This document shows, in pieces, positions 16,828-26,490 of a stretch of 64,000 nucleotides of DNA (positions are counted from its first letter, which is position 1; each line of letters opens with the position of its first letter). The notes beneath the pieces were generated by a model. The model did no database searches. It was given only the letters and a program-made list of their open reading frames with translations, and had not been told where the DNA came from. Source of the DNA: Aerococcus viridans (lineage in GTDB: Bacteria; Bacillota; Bacilli; Lactobacillales; Aerococcaceae); contig NZ_NBTM02000001.1 in the NCBI RefSeq assembly GCF_002083135.2, forward strand, positions 1,488,001-1,552,000. The letters run 5' to 3'. The position numbers were made by a program, and so were the translations under genes.

Positions 16828-17403
16828 ATGGTGAAGATTGAGGGCATGGCTGAAGAGCAGTATTATTTGGTCGGAAAAATCGTGAATACACAGGCTTTAC
16901 GCGGTGAAGTGCGTGTGATGGCGACAACTGATTTCCCGGAAGAGCGCTTTAAAATAGGCGCGACTTTGGCGATTTTTAATGGCGACAAGTTGGTTGAAAT
17001 GGTTGAGGTGGATGGTCACCGTCTGCATAAGAATTTCAATTTGTTGCATTTTAAGGGCAAGGACAATATTAATGATGTAGAAAAATTCAAAGGATTTGAT
17101 TTGAAGGTTGCGGGCACTGAGCGCGAGGCGGACGAATTGGATGAGAATGAGTTTTATTATGATGATATTATTGGTCTAGAAGTCTATACGACTGATGAGA
17201 CTTATCTAGGCAAGGTCCGGGAGATTACGTCACTACCGTCTAATGATGTTTGGGCTATTCAACGTCCAAATAAAGGGAAGGATATCTTGATTCCTTATAT
17301 TGAAGATATTGTGTTAGAGATTGATCTGGATGATAACCGAGTTGTGATTGACCCGATGGACGGTCTGATTGATGATGTGGACGCGGAAAAGGGTGACGCC
17401 TAA
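16828..17403 (+). CDS. rimM: 16S rRNA processing protein RimM
   Basis: Assists late 30S assembly and binds S19. 191 residues: N-terminal barrel starting [19 protein letters not shown] and C-terminal PRC barrel with [14 protein letters not shown] and [11 protein letters not shown]. Start ATG 16828 has GAAGGGAAGG upstream; an internal ATG at 16846 (MAEEQYY) is an alternative. The stop TAA overlaps the trmD start by one base (TAATG), indicating coupling. Confidence 0.96.
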   Translation: MVKIEGMAEEQYYLVGKIVNTQALRGEVRVMATTDFPEERFKIGATLAIFNGDKLVEMVEVDGHRLHKNFNLLHFKGKDNINDVEKFKGFDLKVAGTEREADELDENEFYYDDIIGLEVYTTDETYLGKVREITSLPSNDVWAIQRPNKGKDILIPYIEDIVLEIDLDDNRVVIDPMDGLIDDVDAEKGDA

Positions 17404-18140
17404 TGCAGATTGATGTATTAAGCCTTTTTCCAGAGATGTTTGAAGGTCCAATGAACACGTCGATTATTGGGAAGGCCCAGGAAAAAGGAGTGGCCAATAT
17501 TGATGTGACGGACTTTCGTAAATTTGCGGTCAATAAGCACGGGCATGTGGACGATTATCCTTATGGCGGTGGTGCTGGTATGTTATTGCGGGTTGACCCC
17601 ATCAATGATGCCTTAGAAGAAATTGAGGGTAAACACCCTGATACTAAAAAACGGGTGATTTTGATGGACCCGGCTGGTGAAACTTTTACGCAGAAACATG
17701 CGGAATCATTTGCTGAAGATGACCATTTAATTTTTATTTGTGGCCACTACGAAGGCTATGACGAGCGTATTCGGTCATATGTGACCGATGAAATTTCGGT
17801 TGGAGACTATGTACTTACTGGTGGCGAATTAGGGGCTATGATTGTGATTGACGCTACTGTCCGCTTGCTTGAAGATGCGGTGGGTAACGAGGAATCGATT
17901 ACGGGAGACTCCTTCTCTACTGGTTTGTTAGAGTATCCACAATATACCCGCCCGGCTGAATACAAAGGAATGACTGTGCCGGATGTATTGATGTCTGGTA
18001 ACCATGCTAAGATTGCTGACTGGAAGGGGAAAGAATCCTTACGCCGGACCTATGAACGCCGGCCGGATATGTTAGAAAATTACCCCTTAACAGATCAACA
18101 AGCTAAATGGTTAGAAGAAATTAAAGCAGAAACTGAGTAG
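17403..18140 (+). CDS. trmD: tRNA (guanine-N1)-methyltransferase TrmD
   Basis: Methylates G37 of tRNAs using S-adenosylmethionine, preventing frameshifts. 245 residues, SPOUT fold with the trefoil knot visible as [11 protein letters not shown] and [16 protein letters not shown]-terminus [13 protein letters not shown] and [13 protein letters not shown] are diagnostic. Its start overlaps the rimM stop. In many Firmicutes rplS follows directly; here two genes (18260, 18768) intervene. Confidence 0.97.
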   Translation: MQIDVLSLFPEMFEGPMNTSIIGKAQEKGVANIDVTDFRKFAVNKHGHVDDYPYGGGAGMLLRVDPINDALEEIEGKHPDTKKRVILMDPAGETFTQKHAESFAEDDHLIFICGHYEGYDERIRSYVTDEISVGDYVLTGGELGAMIVIDATVRLLEDAVGNEESITGDSFSTGLLEYPQYTRPAEYKGMTVPDVLMSGNHAKIADWKGKESLRRTYERRPDMLENYPLTDQQAKWLEEIKAETE

Positions 18141-18259
18141 GACTGTTATGAGTGGGTCTATTGTGTGGACCACAGTTTCAAACTAGCTTTAACATGGATA
18201 TCTTTTTTATTTATTCACTATCCCTGATATAATATGAGTCAAGAATGGGGAGTGATTTT

Positions 18260-18697
18260 ATGCCATGGAATATGCAAGATTATCCTGATAACTTAAAAAA
18301 CTTTGATGAGGTTGAACGAAAGAAGATCATTGAGATCATGAATGCTATGGAAGCTGCGGGTTACAAAGAAGAAGATTTAATACCCATTGCAATCCAGCAA
18401 GGGAAAGAGTGGTACCAGAATGCTTCTGATACAGAGATTTCGGAAGTTAAACAGGCAACCAAACCCAAAAAGAGCGATAAGCATGATACTGAATCAGCCA
18501 ATCCTGATTTGATGGATGAGGACGTTCAAGTGAAATTTGATCACGAGAATGCGCAATGGCAAGTGATTACCGTGAAGGCAAAACGCGCTGCGGGTACTTT
18601 TGATTTAAAAGAGGATGCTATGAAGCGGGCTAAGGAAATTGCTGATAACAAGGGGACAAAAGTAATTGCTTATACCAAGGATGGTAAGCGACAATAG
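18260..18697 (+). CDS. DUF2188 domain protein
   Basis: 145 residues of unknown function. The N-terminal 50 residues (MPWNMQDYPDNLKNFDEVERKKII) match a small domain often seen in short lactobacillal proteins; after a Lys/Asp/Ser-rich linker, the C-terminal half (VKFDHENAQWQVITVKAKRAAGTFDLKE with KVIAYTKDGK) looks like a DUF2188 repeat. ATG 18260 with GGGGAGTGA is preferred over the upstream GTG. Stand-alone, between trmD and a convergent gene, and ends in a terminator shared with it. Confidence 0.75.
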   Translation: MPWNMQDYPDNLKNFDEVERKKIIEIMNAMEAAGYKEEDLIPIAIQQGKEWYQNASDTEISEVKQATKPKKSDKHDTESANPDLMDEDVQVKFDHENAQWQVITVKAKRAAGTFDLKEDAMKRAKEIADNKGTKVIAYTKDGKRQ

Positions 18698-18726
18698 CAT
18701 GCAAGCTATTGTAGTTAGCCATTATA

Positions 18727-18768
18727 AAACACCTACCTTTAGGTTATTAGAGGTAGGTGTTTATTTTT
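18727..18768. terminator. Terminator between convergent genes
   Basis: AAACACCTACCT (18727-18738) pairs with AGGTAGGTGTTT (18751-18762), with a T run on the + side and A-rich DNA on the other, so it may work in both directions. Confidence 0.85.
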
Positions 18769-20276
18769 TATTCGAAAATGGTTTTGGCTACGTTTAGTTG
18801 CTTCATTAAGGCTGTCTTTTTGAATTGGTGTTCATCAATGTCTTCTAAAATTGACCGTAAGAGATTGATCCCTTCGAGGATATGCTCACCTTTATTTAAC
18901 ATGACACATTCAGCTCGTGCCCCCATAGATACATCCGAAATTTCAGCACGTGAAGGTACACCTGATTTTACCAAGGATTCCAGGACCTGAGTGGCCCAAA
19001 TTACAGGGATTTGTGCAGCCTCGCAGAACCAAAGAATTTCTTCTTGGACAACAGATAGTCGTAGATAGCCAACTTCCACAGCTAAGTCTCCTCTAGCGAT
19101 CATAATGCCTGTTGGTCGGTAGCGGTTTGCTTCGATAATAATATTGATGAGGTTCTCAAAACCAGAGACGGTTTCTAGTTTGATCGTCGCCAGTTTATCT
19201 TGGTCTTCGGTTACTTTTTCTGCCATTACTTGATTGATATGACGAACGTCGTCCAAGTCGTGGACGAAGGAGAAGCCGATAACGTCAGCAGCTTCTTTAG
19301 AAAAAGCCAAATCATCGATATCTTTATCGGTTAATACAGGGATATTTAACTCACGATCAGGGAAGTTGATGCCTTTCGTGGCTTTCACTTTCTTACCGTT
19401 TGATGCCATTTGGGTGATGCGAATTTTTACTCCTTCAGGGTAAGTTTTTTGGACTTTACCTAGAATTTTACCATCATCAAGTGACACCGCCTCATCAACC
19501 TTTAAATCTTTAATAATTTCTGGAATTGGACAAGATAAGACAATTTCACAATCATACAAATCCTTTAATACCGTATCGCTTGTGAGGAAAAAACTATCTC
19601 CCTCATAGAGCTTGGGGTTTTGCAGGGTGGTATAGATGGCTTGAATTCGTACTTTAGGACCAGCAATGTCGGTAAAAATTTTAATGTCACGCTCGTATTT
19701 CTTGCCAGCTTGATGAATATTTTCAACCATTTTCCGCCAAGTAGATACATCATCATGGGCACAGTTAATACGGGCTACGTCTAAACCTGCCTCTACCATT
19801 TGATCAACTAGGTCTTGGTCAGTGGCGGCTTCATTGGGCATAGTCACCATAATGCGGGAATAACGATCCTCAGCACCTGAGCCAAAGAAATCATTGGTGA
19901 GTTGGTCAAGTGTAGACCCGTGTCCTTGACTGGTTTTTGTCATATGTTCAGGAATGTCAACTGCAGGCATATTCGCACTTTTGGCGAGATGATAAACGAC
20001 TAAATCAAGGGTAGCTAATACATGGCCTTCGAGACGACCAAGTGAAGAAAGACCAAGATTTCCCAGTTTTAATTGTAGGCTGCGGATATCTCGGCGACGA
20101 AGGGCAACATAATAAGCAAAATTTAAGGCTGCTTCTTTAAAATCTTCACGGAGGGTGGAAGGATCCCAAGAGGCATAAATTTGTTGGCCATCCTTATAGA
20201 CGTTTTTACGTAAATCTGATACTTCTAAATATAAATCTTTGTAAATATTATTTATTTGCGTTTTCTGGTTTGTCAT
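18768..20276 (-). CDS. Pyruvate kinase-like protein with N-terminal extension
   Basis: 502 residues related to pyruvate kinase but not the housekeeping enzyme. A helical extension of about 140 residues (with LGLSSLGRLEGHVLATLDLV) precedes the barrel. Recognisable kinase motifs: VARINCAHD (normally NFSHG), TDIAGPKVRI, FPDRELNIPVLTDKD, TIKLETVSGF with the catalytic Lys, MIARGDLAVEVG and QVLESLVKSGVPSRAEISDV. The usual C-terminal regulatory domain is missing: the protein ends about 50 residues after GARAECVMLNKGEH. Start is the ATG at 20276, preceded by AAAGGAG; an upstream ATG at 20321 lacks a site. Substrate unproven; proteins like this are often annotated as pyruvate kinase. Confidence 0.85.
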   Translation of the reverse strand: MTNQKTQINNIYKDLYLEVSDLRKNVYKDGQQIYASWDPSTLREDFKEAALNFAYYVALRRRDIRSLQLKLGNLGLSSLGRLEGHVLATLDLVVYHLAKSANMPAVDIPEHMTKTSQGHGSTLDQLTNDFFGSGAEDRYSRIMVTMPNEAATDQDLVDQMVEAGLDVARINCAHDDVSTWRKMVENIHQAGKKYERDIKIFTDIAGPKVRIQAIYTTLQNPKLYEGDSFFLTSDTVLKDLYDCEIVLSCPIPEIIKDLKVDEAVSLDDGKILGKVQKTYPEGVKIRITQMASNGKKVKATKGINFPDRELNIPVLTDKDIDDLAFSKEAADVIGFSFVHDLDDVRHINQVMAEKVTEDQDKLATIKLETVSGFENLINIIIEANRYRPTGIMIARGDLAVEVGYLRLSVVQEEILWFCEAAQIPVIWATQVLESLVKSGVPSRAEISDVSMGARAECVMLNKGEHILEGINLLRSILEDIDEHQFKKTALMKQLNVAKTIFE

Positions 20277-20508
20277 CACTTTGTCTCCTTTATCACTGAT
20301 TTGTAACCGTTTCCTATTCACCTATCATTGTATCGTGAACACGAGTAACTAACAAATATTTGTACAGTGTGATTGGGATGATTTATTGAAACGATTCCTA
20401 TTAAGGATACTTAGTCTGAAGATGTTACTTTAGAATAAAGCAGACGAGTGATCGCAAACCCTTATATAGGACGTCCACTATTTATAACAAGAAACTTTCA
20501 AATTTCTA

Positions 20509-20537
20509 TTTACAATAAGTGATAAATTTGATATACT
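20509..20537 (+). promoter_or_regulatory. Promoter for rplS
   Basis: TTTACA (20509-20514), 17-base spacer, TATACT (20532-20537); predicted start about 20544, giving an 80-base leader. Confidence 0.75.
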
Positions 20538-20543
20538 ATTAAA

Positions 20544-20617
20544 GGTGTTGTTTCAACACATACTTTATGATATTCCGCTGTGGCAAAACTGCCATATGAG
20601 TGTTGTTGGAAGGAGAG
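20544..20617 (+). promoter_or_regulatory. Candidate rplS (L19) autoregulatory leader
   Basis: Between promoter and start codon the leader forms GTGTTG/CAACAC (about 20547-20561) and a second stem around GGCA/TGCC, while GTGTTGTTGG near the ribosome site can compete for CAACAC. Firmicute rplS genes are known to have an L19 leader motif; the match here is by position and fold, not a computed alignment. Confidence 0.45.
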
Positions 20618-20624
20618 AATCTAA

Positions 20625-20981
20625 ATGAGTAATTTAATTGATCAAATCACTTCAGAACAACTACGTAACGATGTACCTGACTTCCGTCCTGGTGACACTG
20701 TTCGTGTACACGCGAAAGTTGTTGAGGGTGAACGCGAACGTATCCAGTTATTTGACGGTGTTGTTATCCAACGTCGTGGTGCTGGTATCAGCGAAACTTA
20801 CACAGTTCGTAAAATTTCAAACGGTGTTGGTGTTGAACGTACTTTCCCAGTACACACGCCACGCGTAGCTAAAATTGAAGTATTACGTGAAGGTAAAGTT
20901 CGTCGTGCTAAATTGTTCTACTTACGTGACTTACATGGTAAAGCTGCACGTATCCCAGAACGTCGCCGTAAACAAAAATAA
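20625..20981 (+). CDS. rplS: 50S ribosomal protein L19
   Basis: Large-subunit protein at the 30S-50S interface. 118 residues; [38 protein letters not shown] and [17 protein letters not shown] are typical. Start ATG 20625 with GGAGAG. Own promoter at 20509 and terminator at 21006, so it is monocistronic here rather than attached to trmD. Confidence 0.98.
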   Translation: MSNLIDQITSEQLRNDVPDFRPGDTVRVHAKVVEGERERIQLFDGVVIQRRGAGISETYTVRKISNGVGVERTFPVHTPRVAKIEVLREGKVRRAKLFYLRDLHGKAARIPERRRKQK

Positions 20982-21005
20982 TGCTACTACAGTAGCTATA
21001 CAGAG

Positions 21006-21042
21006 AATCCCAATCGAGCTTTTTCTTGGTTGGGATTTTTTT
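21006..21042 (+). terminator. Rho-independent terminator after rplS
   Basis: AATCCCAA (21006-21013) pairs with TTGGGATT (21030-21037), then seven T. Confidence 0.88.
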
Positions 21043-21092
21043 ATTTAGATATATTTAAAGAGTCAAACTTGTCAAAGAAGGGTATGATATTG

Positions 21093-22361
21093 ATGCATGA
21101 AGGACGATTGAATTATCGTTTGGGTTTATTGTCGGTCGTAACTGGGGTTATCGTGGGAATTGTGTTGTCTGGATTTCGACTGGCTATTCCAGCAATCATG
21201 CATGTGGTTGAGGGTGTTTTGGTCTGGGGACAGACTTCGATTTGGCACAGCATCGGCTTTGTTTTGTTGTTTGCGGTTATCGGCTGCATTGTGGCTTGGA
21301 CAGCTAAGCAGGAACCTATGATTGGTGGGTCAGGTATTCCACAAATTGCCGGGAAATTAAGCGGTAAGCTCAATTTTTCATGGGCATCGGTCTTATTTTA
21401 TAAATTATTAGGTGGTTTATTGGCTATCGGATCAGGTTTGACGCTTGGGCGTGAAGGTCCTTCTGTTCAAATCGGTGCTTCAATCGGGCAAGGGGTGGCA
21501 GAAGTAAGCAAATCTTCTAAAGCGTCTACGAAATACTTGATTGTTGGCGCAGCAGGTGCCGGTTTATCCACTGCTTTTAATGCCCCTGTTTCAGGTATTA
21601 TTTTCTGCTTAGAGGAATTATTAAAGAAGGTTACCCGTCGTGGATTTTTGTCTGCCACTCTAACGATAATTACAGCATCTTTAGTATCGATAGCACTGAT
21701 TGGAGATGATGCTGCTATCACTATTCCTCAAGCTTTACATGTGGAAATGGCTACTTACCCGTATCTACTTATTTTAGGGGCCTTGTTAGGTTTATCAGGT
21801 GTACTTTTTAATAAAGTTATCTTATGGTCTAAAGCTATATATGGTAAATGGACTGCACCTACTTTTTGGAAAATGGTTTTTCCCTTTGTGCTAACGGCAC
21901 TTGTACTTTTGATGGATGTGCGGTTAATCGGGTCAGGCGAAGAACTCATTTTGCTACCATTTTTAGATAATCCGGGTCTGTTGACCTTGCTCTATCTATT
22001 CCTGGCAAAACTAGTTCTGCTCGGTGTGGCATTCGGGTCAGGCATACCAGGCGGTATCTTTTTCCCATTATTATCAATTGGGGCGCTGGTCGGCAACTTG
22101 TACACCAGTGGCTTGTATGAATTGGGACTGGTGGACGCATACACAATCACGGTTTTCACGGTCATTGCCATGTCAGCCCACTTCGCAGCGATTGTCCGCG
22201 CACCATTAACGGGTATTTTTCTAATATTAGAAATGACAGGGGGATCTATCCAGTATTTACTCCCAATTGCCATCGTCACTTATATCGCTTATTTCGTGGC
22301 AGAAGTCTGCCAATCTGAGCCTATATACGAATCGTTATTAGGGTTGATGGTGAGTGATTGA
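21093..22361 (+). CDS. ClC-family chloride channel/transporter
   Basis: Membrane protein of about 422 residues with 10-12 helices, moving chloride (possibly exchanging with protons). Selectivity motifs are all present: GSGIPQ, GREGPSVQIG with the gating Glu, and GSGIPGGIFFP; MSAHFAAIVRAPLTGIFLILEMTG is the conserved late segment. No C-terminal CBS domains. Start: ATG 21093 has AAGAAGGG ten bases upstream; the ATG at 21084 is too close, and further upstream codons lie inside the rplS terminator. Convergent with the aldehyde dehydrogenase gene. Confidence 0.9.
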   Translation: MHEGRLNYRLGLLSVVTGVIVGIVLSGFRLAIPAIMHVVEGVLVWGQTSIWHSIGFVLLFAVIGCIVAWTAKQEPMIGGSGIPQIAGKLSGKLNFSWASVLFYKLLGGLLAIGSGLTLGREGPSVQIGASIGQGVAEVSKSSKASTKYLIVGAAGAGLSTAFNAPVSGIIFCLEELLKKVTRRGFLSATLTIITASLVSIALIGDDAAITIPQALHVEMATYPYLLILGALLGLSGVLFNKVILWSKAIYGKWTAPTFWKMVFPFVLTALVLLMDVRLIGSGEELILLPFLDNPGLLTLLYLFLAKLVLLGVAFGSGIPGGIFFPLLSIGALVGNLYTSGLYELGLVDAYTITVFTVIAMSAHFAAIVRAPLTGIFLILEMTGGSIQYLLPIAIVTYIAYFVAEVCQSEPIYESLLGLMVSD

Positions 22362-22455
22362 GAATGGCTTCTTGGGTGGTGTAGTGGTTTATTCACAGAA
22401 CATGGCATAGACGGTCTTATATTTATCAAAGGTTGATTATTAAAAATACAAAAAT

Positions 22456-22497
22456 AGCTACTAGGTGGTTGATATCACCTAGTAGCTGTTTTTTTTA
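22456..22497 (+). terminator. Rho-independent terminator after the ClC gene
   Basis: AGCTACTAGGTG (22456-22467) pairs perfectly with CACCTAGTAGCT (22476-22487), then eight T. Confidence 0.92.
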
Positions 22498-22539
22498 TGT
22501 ATCGAAAATTTGCTTATTTATTTTCTAAGATACTATCAT

Positions 22540-23955
22540 CTAATCTTCTAAGAAGATCGCTTTAGTTTCTAAGTAGTCTTCCACACCAAAGAGACCGTTT
22601 TCGCGACCTAGTCCGGATTGTTTGTAGCCACCAAATGGTGCAAGTGGGTTACGCTCTGCTTTGTTTACAAAGATATTACCAGTTCGTAATTGCTTAGCCA
22701 CTTTATATGCATCTTCAGTAGGACCAACTACTGCCCCTGAAAGGCCGTAAATTGAGTCATTTGCGATTTCAACCGCTTCTTCTTCTGTGTCATATGTGAT
22801 GATGACAAGTACAGGACCAAAAATTTCTTCTTGGGCAATCGTCATATCATTAGTGACATTCGTAAAGACAGTAGGTGTTACAAAATGACCAGTTTCACTG
22901 GCTGGTTTTTTATCACCGACTAAAACTTTAGCTCCTTCTGCTTTACCTTTCTCAATATATTCGAGTACTGTTTTCTTTTGATTAGCAGATACCATTGGAC
23001 CAACAAGCGTATTTGGATCAGCAGGATCACCTATAACGACGTTCTTTTCATAGAAAGATTTTACTTCAGCTTCTACATCAGCTAATTCGTCTTTAGGCAC
23101 TAATAGTCTTGTAAGTGCAGTACAAGTTTGCCCTTGGTTGTTTAAAATAGTGCCCATTGCTTTTTTAACCGCAAAGGATAAATCGCCACCAGGTAAGTAA
23201 ACTAACGCAGATTTACCACCTAGTTCAAGAATGATATGTTTGATGCCTTTTGCAGCATTTTCATATAGTCCTTGACCAACTTCAGTTGACCCAGTAAAGG
23301 AAACAACGGCGACATCTTCATGTTCTGCTAGATAGTTACCAGCACCACTACCGCTTCCAAGGATCAGGTTGAATACACCTTTTGGGAAGCCTACTTTTTC
23401 AGCTAATTCAAATAGTTTGACTGCAGTGAGTGGTGTATCAGATGCTGGTTTAACAACTACGGTATTCCCAGCTAATAAAGCAGGTGTGATTTTACGTTGA
23501 ATTTGATTTAATGGATAGTTCCAAGGTGTAATTGCAGCAACTACGCCATAACCTTCTTTAATGACTTTAGTATCACCAATTTGTTGCGTTAAATTGTAGT
23601 CTTTAATGGCCTCAACTGTAGCTGACATCTCATCAATGGCTAAACCAACTTGTCCTGACTCGGAGAAGGTCTTGGCGGCACCAAATTCTTCAACAATAAT
23701 GTCACGAATTTCTTCTTTGTGGGCTTTGATTTCAGCTAATAATTTTTCTACATAACCGGTTCTTTCTTCAAGAGATAGATTATTCCAAGCAGGAAAGGCT
23801 GTCTTAGCTGCTTCAACTGCTTGGTCAACATCTTCATTTGCAGAGTATGCAACTTGGGCAATCGTTTCTTCAGTTGTCGGGTTTTCTACTTCTTTGTATT
23901 CATTATTGGTAGGGGCTGTCCACTCACCGTTAATGAAATTGTTATACTTTTTCAT
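22540..23955 (-). CDS. NAD(P)-dependent aldehyde dehydrogenase
   Basis: Oxidises an aldehyde to its acid; substrate not readable from sequence. 471 residues, ALDH superfamily class with typical motifs: ITPWNYPLNQ, FTGSTEVG (cofactor site), catalytic Glu in LELGGKSA, catalytic Cys in NNQGQTCTA, and QEEIFGPVL. Ends in the usual ETKAIFLE. Start ATG with AAAGGAGG on the minus strand. Monocistronic; the region 23956-24250 between it and the divergent oxidoreductase gene has no recognisable operator beyond AT-rich promoter-like DNA. Confidence 0.93.
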   Translation of the reverse strand: MKKYNNFINGEWTAPTNNEYKEVENPTTEETIAQVAYSANEDVDQAVEAAKTAFPAWNNLSLEERTGYVEKLLAEIKAHKEEIRDIIVEEFGAAKTFSESGQVGLAIDEMSATVEAIKDYNLTQQIGDTKVIKEGYGVVAAITPWNYPLNQIQRKITPALLAGNTVVVKPASDTPLTAVKLFELAEKVGFPKGVFNLILGSGSGAGNYLAEHEDVAVVSFTGSTEVGQGLYENAAKGIKHIILELGGKSALVYLPGGDLSFAVKKAMGTILNNQGQTCTALTRLLVPKDELADVEAEVKSFYEKNVVIGDPADPNTLVGPMVSANQKKTVLEYIEKGKAEGAKVLVGDKKPASETGHFVTPTVFTNVTNDMTIAQEEIFGPVLVIITYDTEEEAVEIANDSIYGLSGAVVGPTEDAYKVAKQLRTGNIFVNKAERNPLAPFGGYKQSGLGRENGLFGVEDYLETKAIFLED

Positions 23956-24250
23956 GAGAAATCCTCCTTTAAATCTTTTGCCTAACTATCTTATATGATA
24001 AAGGACATTTGAATAGCTGGCCAGTAAAACGAATCGGCGTTAGCTTGTTTTTGATCGTTTGCGGGGAGTTTGAAAGAGCCTCTTTATTCTAAAACAGCGA
24101 CATTTCAGTTACTTTGTATAAAATTGAATAAAAAATTAAATTTGTGTCAAAAGGGGCTAGAATTTGTGGATTTAGAGGCTTATAATTAGCTATCAGAAAA
24201 CAATGTTAACACCTAATTTGGCGGTATTTTAGGTTAATGGAGGGGTAGAT

Positions 24251-25255
24251 TTGAAATTAGGGATAGTGGGGACTGGAAAAGTGGTTGCGCAATTTTTGCC
24301 GGTACTTGCCGAGTTGCCAGAAGTACAAGTAACTGCAATTAACTCAACACCTAAAAGCGTTGACAAGGCAATCGCCTTTCAAAAACAATATGGCATTGAT
24401 CAAGTATATAGTGATTACAATCAATTTTTGACAGAAGCAGATATTGATACAGTGTATGTTGCGGTCATTAATAACTTACATTTTCCTTTTGCTAAGGAAG
24501 CCTTACTTCATGGTAAGCATGTTATATGTGAGAAACCTTTTACGATGTCACAAAAGGAATTAATCGAATTAGAACGTCTATCCATTGATTACGATTTAGT
24601 ATTGGCTGAGGCTGTAACAGGCCAGTTCGTTGAAAATTATGGTAAAATCCGCGAACTTTTACCACTTCTTGGAGATATTAAGTTAATTGAATGCAATTTC
24701 TCAAAATATTCGAGTAAGTATGACTCCTTCACAGCAGGTAACGTTTTACCGGCCTTTAATATCAAAAATGGTGGCGGTGCCTTAATGGATTTAAATTCAT
24801 CCAATATACATTTCGTTGTTGGCTTAATTGGGAAACCAAAGAAAGTTGCTTACTACCCTAACATCGAAAATGCTATCGATACCTCTGGCGTTTTAATCAT
24901 GGACTATGGATACACAAAAGCCGTATGCATGGCTTCAAAGGATTCTACAGGGGAAAATGGCGCAACTATTCAAGGTACTAAAGGTACTATTAGAGTCAAT
25001 AGCGCTACTAACAGGGTCACATCATTTGATATTTGGACAAATGATGGCTATATGGATCATTTTGAATTGAATGCATGCGAGCATAAAATGGGTGCAGAAT
25101 TTAAGATTTTTGCAAATTGGATTGATCATGAGGATACCATGTATGCAGAAGAACACCTAGCCCAAAGTTTAACAGTTATGGAAATACTAGATATGGCTAT
25201 TGCTGATTCAAACTTAATAGAAGAACCGTTTTGGGAACCAAAATTGACATTTTAA
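24251..25255 (+). CDS. Gfo/Idh/MocA-family oxidoreductase
   Basis: NAD(P)-dependent dehydrogenase of the glucose-fructose oxidoreductase group, acting on a sugar or cyclitol. 334 residues: Rossmann N-terminus MKLGIVGTGKVVAQFL, the family EKP motif in ICEKPFTMS near residue 97 with its catalytic Lys, and a C-terminal alpha/beta domain. Begins with TTG at 24251, placed by GGAGGGG seven bases upstream and by the tight fit of the Rossmann start. Monocistronic, followed by a terminator. Substrate unknown. Confidence 0.88.
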   Translation: MKLGIVGTGKVVAQFLPVLAELPEVQVTAINSTPKSVDKAIAFQKQYGIDQVYSDYNQFLTEADIDTVYVAVINNLHFPFAKEALLHGKHVICEKPFTMSQKELIELERLSIDYDLVLAEAVTGQFVENYGKIRELLPLLGDIKLIECNFSKYSSKYDSFTAGNVLPAFNIKNGGGALMDLNSSNIHFVVGLIGKPKKVAYYPNIENAIDTSGVLIMDYGYTKAVCMASKDSTGENGATIQGTKGTIRVNSATNRVTSFDIWTNDGYMDHFELNACEHKMGAEFKIFANWIDHEDTMYAEEHLAQSLTVMEILDMAIADSNLIEEPFWEPKLTF

Positions 25256-25264
25256 GATTATTTA

Positions 25265-25294
25265 AGTCCGGATATTTTATTCGGGCTTTTTTCT
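25265..25294 (+). terminator. Rho-independent terminator after the Gfo/Idh gene
   Basis: AGTCCG (25265-25270) pairs with CGGGCT (25282-25287) with one wobble, then a T run. Confidence 0.75.
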
Positions 25295-25389
25295 ATTCTT
25301 AAAAATATTGAGTTGGTTAATACAGATAGATGTTTATGTACAGCTTATCATGATATGATGATTGCAAGAAAGTGATTTAGGAGGTCGCT

Positions 25390-26421
25390 ATGAAAACTTG
25401 GACAAAGGTCGCACTAGGCGCATTAACAGGTATTGTTGCTAGTCAAATAATCAGAGCCCGTAAGGTGAATATTTCTTACGCTGCGCAATTAGTCGAGGAT
25501 AGTCTGACCCTGGCTTCCAGTATTCTTCCTGGTCAAAAATCTAATTATGATCGTCTGTACACGCTCGCTTACAACCGTAATGAGCTACCATTAGCCCTTA
25601 GCTGGACCAAACGTTCAATGGGATTTGACTATTTTGATGACTTTACAGATACTTTTACAGTGCAAAATGACTTATTGGCGCCAAGTTCAGATCAGCCAGA
25701 AAAAATTATTTTCTATCTTGCAGGTGGTGGCTATTGGTTACAACCAACTTTATTGCACTTTAATATGGCCCGTAAATTGGCGGAACTAACTAATCGACAA
25801 GTAGTGATGCCCATGTATCCAAAAGGACCAACCTACAACGTCGTTGATGCGCACAAAATGATTTTAAAGCGCTATATATATTTAATCGAGGAGAAGGGAA
25901 TTGCGCCAGAAAATATTGCGATTCTTGGTGATTCTACGGGCGGAGCGTTGGCAGTTTCTTTTATGCAGCAATTGCGAGACCATGATTTACCATTGCCGGA
26001 TTCGGCAATACTTATCGCACCCATTTTGGATGGCACCTTGCAGAATTTCCTGGTGGCATATGACCATGTGGAGTACGAACCCTTTTTACAACCGAAATTA
26101 ATCGCGCTTGAAACAGAAACTTTCGCAAAACCCTTCCCGGCAATTAGTCCTTTAGTTTCGCCATGGTACGGATCATTTAATGACTTACCACCTATATTAG
26201 TCGTGAGTGGAACGAGAGATTTAACCTTGACTTATACACTTGCCTTGAAAGAAAAAGTTGAAGCTGAGAGATTACCGATTTATTTCGATACCCACCAGCA
26301 CATGGCCCATATTTTCCCAATTTACCCGATTCCTGAAGCAGATGAGGCACTAGAAATGATGGCGGAATTTGTAGCTAAGGTGCGAGAGCCGACGCCAAGA
26401 AAGGAAACGTTGGAAGTTTAA
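25390..26421 (+). CDS. Alpha/beta hydrolase (HSL/esterase type), probably membrane-anchored
   Basis: 343 residues. An N-terminal hydrophobic stretch (VALGALTGIVASQII) suggests a membrane anchor. The hydrolase domain has the oxyanion motif GGGYWL at about residue 112, nucleophile Ser in GDSTGGALA, an Asp in SGTRDLT and a His in HMAHIFP, so the triad is intact; an esterase or lipase-like activity is likely but the substrate is unknown. Start ATG 25390 has AGGAGG. Oddity: its last 40 bases also form the 5' arm of copy 3 of the structured repeat (26381-26490), so coding and RNA structure overlap. Confidence 0.88.
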   Translation: MKTWTKVALGALTGIVASQIIRARKVNISYAAQLVEDSLTLASSILPGQKSNYDRLYTLAYNRNELPLALSWTKRSMGFDYFDDFTDTFTVQNDLLAPSSDQPEKIIFYLAGGGYWLQPTLLHFNMARKLAELTNRQVVMPMYPKGPTYNVVDAHKMILKRYIYLIEEKGIAPENIAILGDSTGGALAVSFMQQLRDHDLPLPDSAILIAPILDGTLQNFLVAYDHVEYEPFLQPKLIALETETFAKPFPAISPLVSPWYGSFNDLPPILVVSGTRDLTLTYTLALKEKVEAERLPIYFDTHQHMAHIFPIYPIPEADEALEMMAEFVAKVREPTPRKETLEV

Positions 26422-26490
26422 GGCAGTGGCTGACAACGTCAGCAACAACTTAAACTGAAACGCAGTTTTTTTTGGAGGCTCGAACCCGAT
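26381..26490 (+). repeat. Structured RNA-like repeat element, copy 3
   Basis: GAGCC (26386-26390) pairs with GGCTC (26477-26481), where copy 1 has GAGTC/GACTC, a compensatory change. Middle stem AAGAAAGG with the T-rich 26466-26475 uses G-U pairs where copy 1 has G-C. Core CGTTGGAAG (26408-26416) and CTGAAACGCAG (26455-26465) is identical to copy 1. Inner stem AGTTTAAG/CTTAAACT (26415-26422, 26449-26456) and GCTGAC/GTCAGC (26429-26434, 26438-26443). It starts inside the hydrolase gene and continues past its stop. Confidence 0.75.
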
